Shown here: positions 1 to 8,658 of the stretch, piece by piece | Layout: each line of letters opens with the position of its first letter | Position numbering within the stretch: position 1 is the first letter of the stretch | DNA from: Desulfobulbus sp. | GTDB taxonomy: Bacteria; Pseudomonadota; Gammaproteobacteria; Burkholderiales; Rhodocyclaceae | NCBI GenBank assembly: GCA_009782025.1 | Contig: WQUQ01000327.1 | Location: forward strand, 1 to 8,658 | Direction: 5' to 3' | Length of the DNA: 8,658 nucleotides | Made by a program: the position numbers and the translations under genes | The notes under the pieces: model-generated | Told to the model about the DNA's origin: nothing | Seen by the model: only the letters and a program-made list of their open reading frames with translations | The model's database searches: none

Positions 1-995
1 TCGACGACGAAGCGCGCTTCGTCGAGGTCGGAATAGGCCTCGAAGGCGCGAATCGGCTCGCCGTCGCCGGCGTCGGTCCACAGGTTCTTGCCCAGACGCT
101 CGCGGTTGTGCTGGATCAGCGCGTTGGCGGCGGCCAGGATGTTGCCGTGCGAACGGTAGTTCTGCTCCAGGCGGATGACGTTATCAAGGGCGTAGTCGCG
201 CTCGAAATCGCGCATGTTGCCAACCTCGGCGCCGCGAAAGGCGTAGATGCTCTGATCGTCGTCGCCGACGGCGAAGATTTTGGCCCCGCCGCCCGCCAGC
301 AGTTGCAGCCAGGCGTATTGCAGGCGGTTGGTGTCCTGGAATTCGTCCACCAGAATGGCGCGGAAGCGCTCCTGGTAATGTCGGCGCAGTGGCTCGTTGC
401 GTCGCAGCAATTCATGACAACGCAGTAGCAGTTCGGCGAAATCGGCGACGCCCTCGCGCTGGCACTGGTTTTCGTACTCGGCGTACAGTTCGACGCGCTT
501 TTGCGTGTAATGGTCGTAAGCCTCGGCCTCGCGCGCACGCACGCCCTGCTCCTTGTGCGCATTGATGAAATGGCACAGTTCGCGTGGCGGGTACTTCTCG
601 TCGTCGACGTTGAGATTTTTCAACAGGCGCTTGACCATCGCCAACTGGTCGGCGCTATCGAGAATCTGAAAACTCTGCGGCAGCCCGGCCTCGCGGTAAT
701 GGGCGCGCAACAGCCGGTTGCACAGGCCGTGGAAGGTGCCGATCCACATGCCGCGCGTGTTGATGGCTACCTGCGCCGACAGGCGCGCCGTCATTTCCTT
801 GGCTGCCTTGTTGGTGAAGGTCACGGCCAGGATGCCGTGCGGCCCGACCTGGCCGGTGGACATCAGCCAGGCGATGCGCGTCGTCAGCACCCGCGTCTTG
901 CCGCTGCCGGCCCCGGCCAGGATCAGCGCGTGCACCGGCGGCAAGGTCACGGCCTGCAACTGAGGCGGATTGAGATGGGCAAGAAGATCGGACAT
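1..995 (-). CDS. uvrD: UvrD-family DNA helicase II, N-terminal part (truncated by window edge)
   Basis: This is an SF1A 3'-5' DNA helicase that unwinds DNA using ATP in nucleotide-excision and mismatch repair. About 331 codons are visible; the rest lies beyond base 1 (E. coli UvrD has 720 residues). Helicase motifs appear in order: a Q-motif near N9-Q12, Walker A AGAGSGKT at 27-34, motif Ia TFTNKAAKEM at 59-68, Walker B DEFQDTN at 217-223, motif III GDDDQSIYAFRGA at 244-256 and LEQNYRS at 276-282. The start at 995 gives MSDLL followed by the usual short lead to Walker A, as in the family. No clear Shine-Dalgarno site precedes it and I see no in-frame ATG just upstream. No LexA box of the enterobacterial CTGT-N8-ACAG type is evident. 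Rep and PcrA are close relatives, but the N-terminus and motif spacing favour UvrD. Confidence 0.93.
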   Translation of the reverse strand, partial: MSDLLAHLNPPQLQAVTLPPVHALILAGAGSGKTRVLTTRIAWLMSTGQVGPHGILAVTFTNKAAKEMTARLSAQVAINTRGMWIGTFHGLCNRLLRAHYREAGLPQSFQILDSADQLAMVKRLLKNLNVDDEKYPPRELCHFINAHKEQGVRAREAEAYDHYTQKRVELYAEYENQCQREGVADFAELLLRCHELLRRNEPLRRHYQERFRAILVDEFQDTNRLQYAWLQLLAGGGAKIFAVGDDDQSIYAFRGAEVGNMRDFERDYALDNVIRLEQNYRSHGNILAAANALIQHNRERLGKNLWTDAGDGEPIRAFEAYSDLDEARFVV

Positions 996-1146
996 GACGG
1001 CAAATTCCAGCGAGAGGTTAGCGAAAACAGGGGTTTTGGCGGCAGACAGCCCGGTCAATTTTGCCGTGATTGCGTAATGCGTCACAAAAAAATCAACAAA
1101 AAATCTATACGTGCCCAAAAGTTCGAAATATACTTGCCGATAACTA

Positions 1147-1161
1147 TTGTGCAGTGCACAA
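1147..1161. promoter_or_regulatory. Perfect 15-bp palindrome, candidate operator
   Basis: The sequence TTGTGCAGTGCACAA is a perfect inverted repeat: 7-bp arms around one central base. It begins 13 bp after the plus-strand TATACT box, so it would cover the start of transcription and early transcript of the 118-aa gene. On the minus strand it would lie near the -35 zone for uvrD. Its TGC-N3-GCA core resembles operators described for PhaR/PhbF, the regulator of polyhydroxyalkanoate granule genes in betaproteobacteria; this match is from memory of the motif. The symmetry is seen directly; the regulator is inferred. Confidence 0.5.
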
Positions 1162-1214
1162 AACTTTTTGCCCGCACGGTAGTCCAAGCAGCAACCCGTC
1201 ATCGCTGCCTGGCG

Positions 1215-1222
1215 AAAGGAGA
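1215..1222 (+). promoter_or_regulatory. Strong Shine-Dalgarno site for the 118-aa gene
   Basis: AAAGGAGA lies seven bases upstream of the ATG at 1229 (measured from AGGAG at 1217-1221). It is the best ribosome-binding site in the window and fixes the start at 1229. The in-frame ATG at 1070 is rejected: it lies upstream of the likely promoter, and the residues it would add look like translated intergenic DNA. Confidence 0.8.
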
Positions 1223-1228
1223 CACACC

Positions 1229-1585
1229 ATGAAACACAATCTGACCGCACCGAAAATTCTGCCCTGGATCGCCCGCAAGGCCGGCATCAGCGACGAGTTG
1301 GCCCTGAAACTCTGGCGCCGCGCCGTTTCCGAAGCCGAATTCATGACCGGCAAGGCCGAGGGTTCCGATTATTGGACATTCGCCGTCGAACGCCTGCTCG
1401 TCCTCGTCGAGAACGAAGTCGGCGAAGCGCCGCAATATACGTCAAATCCGACCCCGCGACTGTCCTGGATGTGGCATCACCAGACCCGGATGTCGCTGCT
1501 GTCGCTGATGGCCGCCGAAAACACCTACCGCTACTGGCGGAACACCTGGGATCGGATGCGTCATCAGCAGAAAATCGCCGCCTGA
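1229..1585 (+). CDS. Conserved-looking hypothetical protein, Trp-rich, 118 aa
   Basis: I do not recognise a named family. The protein is small, basic-to-neutral and apparently mostly helical, with no signal peptide, no clear transmembrane segment and no cysteine pairs. Seven tryptophans occur in 118 residues (W13, W29, W49, W80, W82, W103, W107), several beside Arg or Tyr, as in YRYWRN at 100-105. Residues 9-35 and 46-62 could form amphipathic helices; a Pro/Asn-rich linker at about 68-76 divides an N-terminal from a C-terminal half. The strong Shine-Dalgarno site and its own AT-rich promoter region suggest a real and possibly abundant protein. It stands alone, divergent from uvrD and followed by a hairpin before leuS. 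The PhaR-like palindrome upstream raises the possibility of a PHA-granule-associated protein, but the sequence itself does not show a phasin domain. Coding status is fairly sure; function is unknown. Confidence 0.8.
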   Translation: MKHNLTAPKILPWIARKAGISDELALKLWRRAVSEAEFMTGKAEGSDYWTFAVERLLVLVENEVGEAPQYTSNPTPRLSWMWHHQTRMSLLSLMAAENTYRYWRNTWDRMRHQQKIAA

Positions 1586-1601
1586 ACGAAGCGGCTCAAC
1601 T

Positions 1602-1631
1602 TTTCCCTCGCCTGCCTGCGGGAGAGGGAAA
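1602..1631. repeat. Hairpin with REP-like core between the 118-aa gene and leuS
   Basis: TTTCCCTC at 1602-1609 pairs with GAGGGAAA at 1624-1631. After a G·A mismatch, CCTGC (1611-1615) can pair with GCGGG (1618-1622), with one G·T pair and a tiny loop whose inner pair must open. The CCCTC…GAGGG type of palindrome is common between genes in proteobacteria as a REP-like element. It lies 17 bases after the stop of the 118-aa gene, so it may protect the transcript 3' end or attenuate transcription. No T-run follows on either strand, so it is not a standard intrinsic terminator. Confidence 0.55.
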
Positions 1632-1679
1632 GCCAATCGCCGCCCGCTGCAACCGCCGCCGGACGCTGATACAAGCCGT

Positions 1680-4332
<2,653 letters not shown>

Positions 4333-4333
<1 letters not shown>

Positions 4334-4863
4334 TGAAAACTGCCATGCTGCTACGCTCCCTGGCCGCTCTGTTGCTCGCCGCCCTCGTCGCCGGCTGCGG
4401 CTTTCATCTGCGCGGCGCGGAGAGCGCCGCCCTGCCCTACAAGACCCTGCATATCGCTCTGCCAGAGACGGCCGAGGTGCGCATCTGGCTTGAGCGCTAC
4501 ATCCGGGCCAGCGGCAGCACGACGCTGGTCGACGACGCCAGGACGGCCGAAGCCACCTTCCAGCAACTGGAGGACAGCCGCCAGAAAACCATTCTCAGCG
4601 TCAATGCCCAGGGTCGCATCACCGAATACCGCTTGCAGTTGACCTATCGTTTCCGCATCGTCAACGCCAAGGGCCAGGTGATCGTCGCCCCCACCGAACT
4701 GAGCCTCTCCCGCGACATGACCTACGACGATTCCAACGTGCTCGCCAAGGAACAGGAAGAACGCCTGCTGTGGCGCGACATGACCAGCGAACTGGTCAGC
4801 CAGATCATGCGCCGGCTGTCGCTGATCCAGCCAAAAGACCCCGACCAGGAAGACGACTGGTAA
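4333..4863 (+). CDS. lptE: LPS-assembly lipoprotein LptE
   Basis: LptE is an outer-membrane lipoprotein that plugs the LptD barrel and helps insert lipopolysaccharide into the outer leaflet. The 176-residue protein begins with a basic residue-containing lipoprotein signal (leucine/alanine-rich 5-20) and a lipobox LVAGC with the lipidated Cys at 22. The mature protein opens with CGFHLRGA, the typical LptE beginning. It then shows an alternating strand/helix pattern and ends in a helix with an acidic tail. E. coli LptE has 193 residues. Its ATG overlaps the leuS TGA (TGATG) and no separate Shine-Dalgarno site is visible, so translation is probably coupled. Its TAA in turn overlaps the holA ATG. 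The position between leuS and holA is the usual one in beta- and gammaproteobacteria and supports the call. Confidence 0.95.
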
Positions 4864-5885
4864 TGCTGCTCAAGGGCGAACAGCTTGCCGCGCACCTCGA
4901 GCGCGAATTGCGCCCGCTGTACGTCCTGTACGGCGACGAGCCGCTGCTGGTCCTGGAGGCGGCCGACGCCATTCGCGCCAAGGCGCGCCAGCAGGGTTAC
5001 AGCGAACGCGAGGTGTTGACGGTGTTGCCGCAATTCGACTGGGGTCAGTTGCTGGCCGCCGGCGGCAATCTGTCCCTGTTCGGCGACAAGAAGCTGATCG
5101 ACCTGCGCATCCCCACTGGCAAGCCGGGCAAGGAAGGCAGCGCGGCGTTGCAGCAATGGTGCCAGCATCTATCGGCGGACACCCTGCTGCTGGTGACCCT
5201 GCCCGAGCTTGACTGGCGCGAGGAAAAGGCGGTCTGGTTCACCGCCCTGGTCAATGCCGGCGTCGCCCTCAAGCTCAACGCCCCGCCGCTGGCCGAACTG
5301 CCGGGCTGGATCGCCGGCCGGCTGCGCCGCCAGCAGCAGAGCGCCGAGATCGACAGCCTCAAATTCATCGCCGAGCGCGTCGAAGGCAACCTGCTCGCCG
5401 CCCATCAGGAAATCCAGAAACTGGGCCTCCTCCATCCGCCCGGCGCGCTCACCGCCGCGCAGATCCGCGACGCCGTGCTCAACGTCGCCCGCTACGACAT
5501 CGAGGGCTTGCGCGAAGCGCTGCTGGCCGGCGACATCGGCCGCCTGACCCGAACCCTCGACGGCCTGATGCAGGAAGGCGAAGCGCCACCGCTGGTACTG
5601 TGGGCGATGAGCGAGGAAATCCGCGCCCTGGCGACGATTCGCGGCGGCCTCGACAGCGGCCGGCCGCTCGAACTGCTGCTCAAGGAAGCCAAGGTCTGGG
5701 GGCCGCGCCAGATGGCTGTCAAAAAAGCGCTGCAACGCCTCTCCACGGCCACCCTCGAAGCCGCCCTGCGCCAGGCCGGACGCATTGACCGTCTGGTCAA
5801 GGGCATCGGCCAGGGCAATTTATGGGAAGAATTCCTGCGCCTGGGGCTTGGCCTGTGCGCGAATCGGAATGCAGTAAAACCGTAG
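4863..5885 (+). CDS. holA: DNA polymerase III subunit delta
   Basis: Delta is the part of the clamp loader that opens the beta sliding clamp so that it can be placed on primed DNA. The 340-residue protein matches the usual length (E. coli 343). The N-terminus has LYVLYGDEPLLVLEAADAIR, the equivalent of LLLGNDPLLLQESQDAVR in E. coli; the conserved YGDEP stretch is the domain I start. A region reading SLFGDKKLI carries the conserved Leu-Phe of the beta-binding element. EGNLLAAHQEIQKL corresponds to EGNLLALAQALERL. The ATG overlaps the lptE TAA (TAATG), and AGGAAG at 4847-4852 can serve as a ribosome site. An upstream in-frame start at 4770 inside lptE is rejected. The last residues (NRNAVKP) look poorly conserved, and the TAG stop lies inside the palindromic repeat that follows, so the tail may have been reshaped by repeat insertion. 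Confidence 0.96.
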   Translation: MLLKGEQLAAHLERELRPLYVLYGDEPLLVLEAADAIRAKARQQGYSEREVLTVLPQFDWGQLLAAGGNLSLFGDKKLIDLRIPTGKPGKEGSAALQQWCQHLSADTLLLVTLPELDWREEKAVWFTALVNAGVALKLNAPPLAELPGWIAGRLRRQQQSAEIDSLKFIAERVEGNLLAAHQEIQKLGLLHPPGALTAAQIRDAVLNVARYDIEGLREALLAGDIGRLTRTLDGLMQEGEAPPLVLWAMSEEIRALATIRGGLDSGRPLELLLKEAKVWGPRQMAVKKALQRLSTATLEAALRQAGRIDRLVKGIGQGNLWEEFLRLGLGLCANRNAVKP

Positions 5886-5970
5886 GGCGGCGGCTCTGCC
5901 CCGCCAGGCCAACAGCAAATTGCGGTTGCGACTACCGAGGGGCAACCCGGCGGGATAAATCCCGCCCTAC
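5882..5970. repeat. 89-bp palindromic repeat unit (BIME/MITE-like) with 9-bp inverted ends
   Basis: GTAGGGCGG at 5882-5890 is the exact reverse complement of CCGCCCTAC at 5962-5970. Inside are three stem-loops. The first pairs GGCGG/GGC with GCC/CCGCC (5886-5905), with one bulged C. The second pairs GGTTGC (5924-5929) with GCAACC (5942-5947). The third pairs GGCGGGAT (5949-5956) with ATCCCGCC (5959-5966) around AA. The outer hairpins face each other, like two REP units in a BIME. Sequences with a GTAGGGCGGGAT…ATCCCGCC core are familiar as dispersed intergenic repeats in several proteobacterial genomes. It contains no coding capacity. It lies between convergent operons, where it could also act as a two-way transcription barrier, although no T-run follows. 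Confidence 0.7.
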
Positions 5971-5993
5971 ACGGAAAATGCTCCGGGGCCTGC

Positions 5994-6770
5994 TCAGCGT
6001 CCCTTGAACGCCGGCTTGCGTTTCTCCAGAAAGGCCGCCAGCCCCTCCCTGTAATCCTCGGTGGCGAGGAAGGCGAAGGACGCGGCCTTTTCCTCGTCGT
6101 TGAGCGGTTTGCCGTTTTGCAGGCGACGAATCCACTGTTTATGCCAGGCTGCCACCAGCGGCGCGCCGGCGGCGATGCGCCGCGCTGTGGCATAGGCTTC
6201 GTCTTCGACCTGGGCGTCCGGCACGATACGGGTGACCAAGCCTTTCTCATAGGCTTCGGCGGCGGTCAGGATGCGCCCTTCGAGCAGGATTTCCTTCATC
6301 ACCGCCGCCCCGGCCAGCTTCAACAGACCTTCCATTTCGCCGGGATACATCGAGAAACCGAGCTTGTTGATCGGCGCGCCGAAGCGGGCGCTTTCGCCGC
6401 TGATGCGCAGATCGCAGACGCCGGCGATCTCCAGGCCGCCGCCGATGCAGGCGCCGCGGATCATGGCTACGGTGGGGTGCGGACAGTCGGCGATGGCGTT
6501 GAGCGCCGCCGCCACCTCGGCATGGTAGTGCAGCGCCTGGTCGAGCGTGGCGCGGTCGGTCACGAATTCCTCAAGGTCGCCACCGGCGGCGAAGGCTTCA
6601 TCGCCAGCCCCGCGAATGACGACGCAGCGAATCTCGCCATCACGGCCGATGGTCGCCATGTGCGCCGCCAGTTGCCGCCACATGGCAAGGTCGATGGCAT
6701 TGAGCTTGGCCGCGTTGTCGAGCGTCAACGTGGCGATGCCGGCGGCGGTTGAAAGACTGATCTGGCTCAT
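5994..6770 (-). CDS. Enoyl-CoA hydratase/isomerase-family protein
   Basis: This is a 258-residue crotonase-fold protein, presumably cytoplasmic and acting on an acyl-CoA thioester. The oxyanion-hole segment FAAGGDLEEF lies at 60-69. The second oxyanion and catalytic segment is ACIGGGLEIAGVCD at 107-120, with E114 matching Glu144 of rat mitochondrial hydratase. The next element, FGAPINKLG at 130-138, has I134 where true hydratases have the second catalytic Glu (FGQPE, Glu164), so simple hydratase chemistry is doubtful. The C-terminus KRKPAFKGR is typical of the superfamily. I chose the ATG at 6770 because MSQISLS is the usual beginning; the start at 6818 would overlap the regulator gene. It follows the gntR-type gene by 25 bases and is probably co-transcribed. 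Isomerase, hydrolase or lyase activity is possible. Superfamily is certain; reaction and substrate are not. Confidence 0.92.
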   Translation of the reverse strand: MSQISLSTAAGIATLTLDNAAKLNAIDLAMWRQLAAHMATIGRDGEIRCVVIRGAGDEAFAAGGDLEEFVTDRATLDQALHYHAEVAAALNAIADCPHPTVAMIRGACIGGGLEIAGVCDLRISGESARFGAPINKLGFSMYPGEMEGLLKLAGAAVMKEILLEGRILTAAEAYEKGLVTRIVPDAQVEDEAYATARRIAAGAPLVAAWHKQWIRRLQNGKPLNDEEKAASFAFLATEDYREGLAAFLEKRKPAFKGR

Positions 6771-6795
6771 GTTTTCGTTGATGACGGGCGCTTGC

Positions 6796-7461
6796 TCAAC
6801 CCGCCTTGCCCCCGGCATCCTGAATCCGGGCCAGCGCTTCGCGGCCGGAGAGCAGGTGATCGTGCATCAGGCGCTCGGCTTCTTCGGCTTTGCCGGTGGC
6901 GAAAGCCGCCATGATCGTCCGGTGCTCGTCGAGGGATTGTTGCAGGCGGCCTTCCAGCGACAGCGAGTGCAGGCGCGACAGCTTCAGCACCTTGCGCAGA
7001 TCCTGGATCATCGACAGCAGTCGCCGGTTTCCAGACAACGCCTGGATTTTTCGGTGAAATTCCTGGTTGGCCTCGAAGAAGGCGTCGATGCGGTTCTCGC
7101 GGGCGGCGGTTTCGAGGCGCTCGTGGATGGTTTTCAGCATGCCGATGTCGGCTGATTCGGCGCGGCGCACCGCTTCGAGCGCGCAGCGGGCTTCGAGCAG
7201 GGCCAGCAGCGGGAAGATGTCGTCGAGATCCTGGCGGGAAAGCTCGGTGACGTAGCAGCCGCGCCGTGGCTTGAGTTCGACCAGCCCTTCCGCAGCCAGC
7301 ACCTTGAGCGCTTCGCGCAGCGGGGTGCGGGAGATGCCGTATTGTTCGGCGAGTTTTTGCTCGTCGATCCAGGTTCCCGGCGTCAACTCGTGGGCAAAGA
7401 TGCGCTGGCGCAGGCGTTCGGCGACTTCCTGGTAAAGGGCGGTGGGAGCGATGCGATTCAT
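6796..7461 (-). CDS. GntR-family transcriptional regulator, FCD (FadR/VanR) type
   Basis: This DNA-binding regulator has 221 residues. The N-terminal winged helix-turn-helix spans about 8-74, with the signature LAEQYGISRTPLREALKVLAAEGL at 37-60 (recognition helix from S44) and the wing PRRGCYVTEL at 65-74. The C-terminal helical FCD domain spans about 78-215 and normally binds a metal ion and an organic or acyl ligand. The metal-site histidines are present: H136, H180 and H202. The usual Asp four residues before the first His is N132 here. The start at 7461 gives MNRIAPTALYQEVAERLR, a normal family beginning, though no Shine-Dalgarno site is visible. It is divergent from the methylmalonyl-CoA mutase gene and upstream of the hydratase-family gene. 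It therefore probably controls both in response to an acyl-CoA or acid of propionate or branched-chain metabolism; that role is inferred from position. Confidence 0.93.
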   Translation of the reverse strand: MNRIAPTALYQEVAERLRQRIFAHELTPGTWIDEQKLAEQYGISRTPLREALKVLAAEGLVELKPRRGCYVTELSRQDLDDIFPLLALLEARCALEAVRRAESADIGMLKTIHERLETAARENRIDAFFEANQEFHRKIQALSGNRRLLSMIQDLRKVLKLSRLHSLSLEGRLQQSLDEHRTIMAAFATGKAEEAERLMHDHLLSGREALARIQDAGGKAG

Positions 7462-7503
7462 GGTTGGGGTGCGGCGGGAATGAACGGAGTGCCTTCTGCC
7501 GCC

Positions 7504-7533
7504 TTGCTTCTGTAATTATGGATAACGTATTAT
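7504..7533 (+). promoter_or_regulatory. Candidate promoter of the methylmalonyl-CoA mutase gene
   Basis: On the plus strand TTGCTT (7504-7509, three of six -35 bases) is followed after 18 bp by TATTAT (7528-7533, five of six -10 bases). The leader would be about 85 bases, long enough to contain the palindrome at 7571-7585. The -10 overlaps the minus-strand -10 of gntR, so the two polymerases could not occupy the site together. An alternative -10, TAGAAT at 7570-7575, has no good -35 partner. Confidence 0.45.
7522..7533. promoter_or_regulatory. Dyad ATAA-N4-TTAT, candidate GntR operator
   Basis: ATAACGTATTAT has 4-bp inverted arms around CGTA. It is AT-rich with a short spacer, as many FCD-type GntR operators are, and it covers the -10 boxes of both divergent promoters. 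Binding here could repress gntR and the mutase gene together. The arms are short, so chance is possible; the placement is the stronger argument. Confidence 0.4.
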
Positions 7534-7552
7534 GTGGGGCTAAGCATGTCAA
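7524..7552 (-). promoter_or_regulatory. Candidate promoter of the gntR–hydratase operon
   Basis: On the minus strand a perfect -35 box TTGACA lies at 7552-7547, followed after 17 bp by TACGTT at 7529-7524, which keeps the key first T, second A and last T of the -10 consensus. The leader to the ATG at 7461 would be about 55 bases. The -10 lies inside the dyad at 7522-7533, as expected for an autoregulated gene. Confidence 0.5.
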
Positions 7553-7570
7553 GCAGGGGTGCGAGCGCGT

Positions 7571-7585
7571 AGAATTTTAAATTCT
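7571..7585. promoter_or_regulatory. Perfect 15-bp AT-rich palindrome in the mutase leader
   Basis: AGAATTTTAAATTCT has 7-bp perfect arms around a single central T. It lies 39 bp before the mutase ATG and about 30 bp after the proposed transcription start. It could be a second operator or a roadblock site for the GntR protein or another factor. As RNA it would have almost no loop, so a DNA-binding role is more likely than a hairpin role. Confidence 0.45.
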
Positions 7586-7624
7586 GCATCATCGGCCCAA
7601 AATCGAATCGGCGAAGGGTGTGCC

Positions 7625-8658
<1,034 letters not shown>

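Larger units (their letters stand above)
996..1228. other. Divergent intergenic region between uvrD and the 118-aa gene
   Basis: This 233-bp spacer separates two divergently transcribed genes. Its middle (about 1080-1170) is clearly more AT-rich than the surrounding coding DNA, as expected for a promoter region. On the plus strand a -10-like TATACT lies at 1129-1134; on the minus strand a -10-like TATATT lies at 1132-1127, so the two overlap. I found no convincing -35 box for either, so exact start points are uncertain. A perfect 15-bp palindrome at 1147-1161 follows the plus-strand -10. I see no open reading frame here with good codon structure. Confidence 0.5.

Noticed and set aside
116..562. 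148-codon minus-strand open frame
   Set aside because: It is a shifted frame inside uvrD; the true frame shows DEFQDTN and other helicase motifs and runs off the window edge.
501..1232. 243-codon plus-strand open frame across uvrD and the spacer
   Set aside because: It is antisense to the helicase gene and then runs through AT-rich intergenic DNA with no ribosome site or domain.
5169..5735. 188-codon minus-strand open frame inside holA
   Set aside because: It is antisense to a clear delta-subunit gene and has the His/Gln/Gly-rich make-up of a shadow frame.
5492..6250. 252-codon minus-strand open frame spanning the end of holA and the hydratase gene
   Set aside because: It crosses two well-supported genes and the repeat in a non-coding frame, and its product is Ser/Arg/Pro-rich shadow sequence.
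6771..6818. Longer hydratase-family start at 6818
   Set aside because: It would overlap the end of the regulator gene and add 16 residues unlike the superfamily N-terminus; the ATG at 6770 matches the usual beginning.
6767..7552. 261-codon minus-strand open frame over the GntR gene
   Set aside because: It is in a different frame from the intact GntR/FCD protein and is Arg/Pro/His-rich with no domain.

Overview
The window is high-G+C chromosomal DNA. The gene order leuS–lptE–holA and the protein sequences suggest a betaproteobacterium, most likely of the Rhodocyclales (Dechloromonas/Accumulibacter-like). That placement is inferred from family resemblance, not from a search. It carries seven protein-coding genes, two of them cut by the window edges. 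I see no rRNA, tRNA, CRISPR array, transposase or phage gene.

Layout: (1) 1-995, minus strand: the N-terminal part of a UvrD-type DNA helicase that runs off the left edge. (2) 996-1228: an AT-rich divergent spacer with a perfect 15-bp palindrome and overlapping -10-like boxes on both strands. (3) 1229-1585, plus: a tryptophan-rich 118-residue protein of unknown function behind a strong Shine-Dalgarno site. (4) 1586-1720: a spacer with a hairpin and a consensus -10 box set within a short dyad. (5) 1721-5885, plus: leuS, lptE and holA, joined by one-base stop/start overlaps and so probably one operon covering leucyl-tRNA charging, LPS export assembly and DNA polymerase III clamp loading. (6) 5882-5970: a compact palindromic repeat, bounded by 9-bp inverted ends, that includes the holA stop codon and lies between convergent transcription units. 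(7) 5994-7461, minus: a GntR/FCD regulator followed by an enoyl-CoA hydratase/isomerase-family protein, probably one operon. (8) 7462-7624: a divergent control region in which the candidate -10 boxes of both directions overlap under one dyad. (9) 7625-8658, plus: the N-terminal half of the large subunit of B12-dependent methylmalonyl-CoA mutase, open at the right edge.

The right half reads as a small acyl-CoA/propionyl-CoA module: a local GntR regulator probably controls its own operon and the divergent mutase gene. The left half is mostly housekeeping. The points most worth a second look are the shared operator of the mutase/GntR pair, the repeat that supplies the holA stop, the Trp-rich small protein with its PhaR-operator-like palindrome, and residue changes in the LeuRS KMSKS loop, the hydratase active site and the GntR metal site. 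I did not find evidence of a wholly new multi-gene system.
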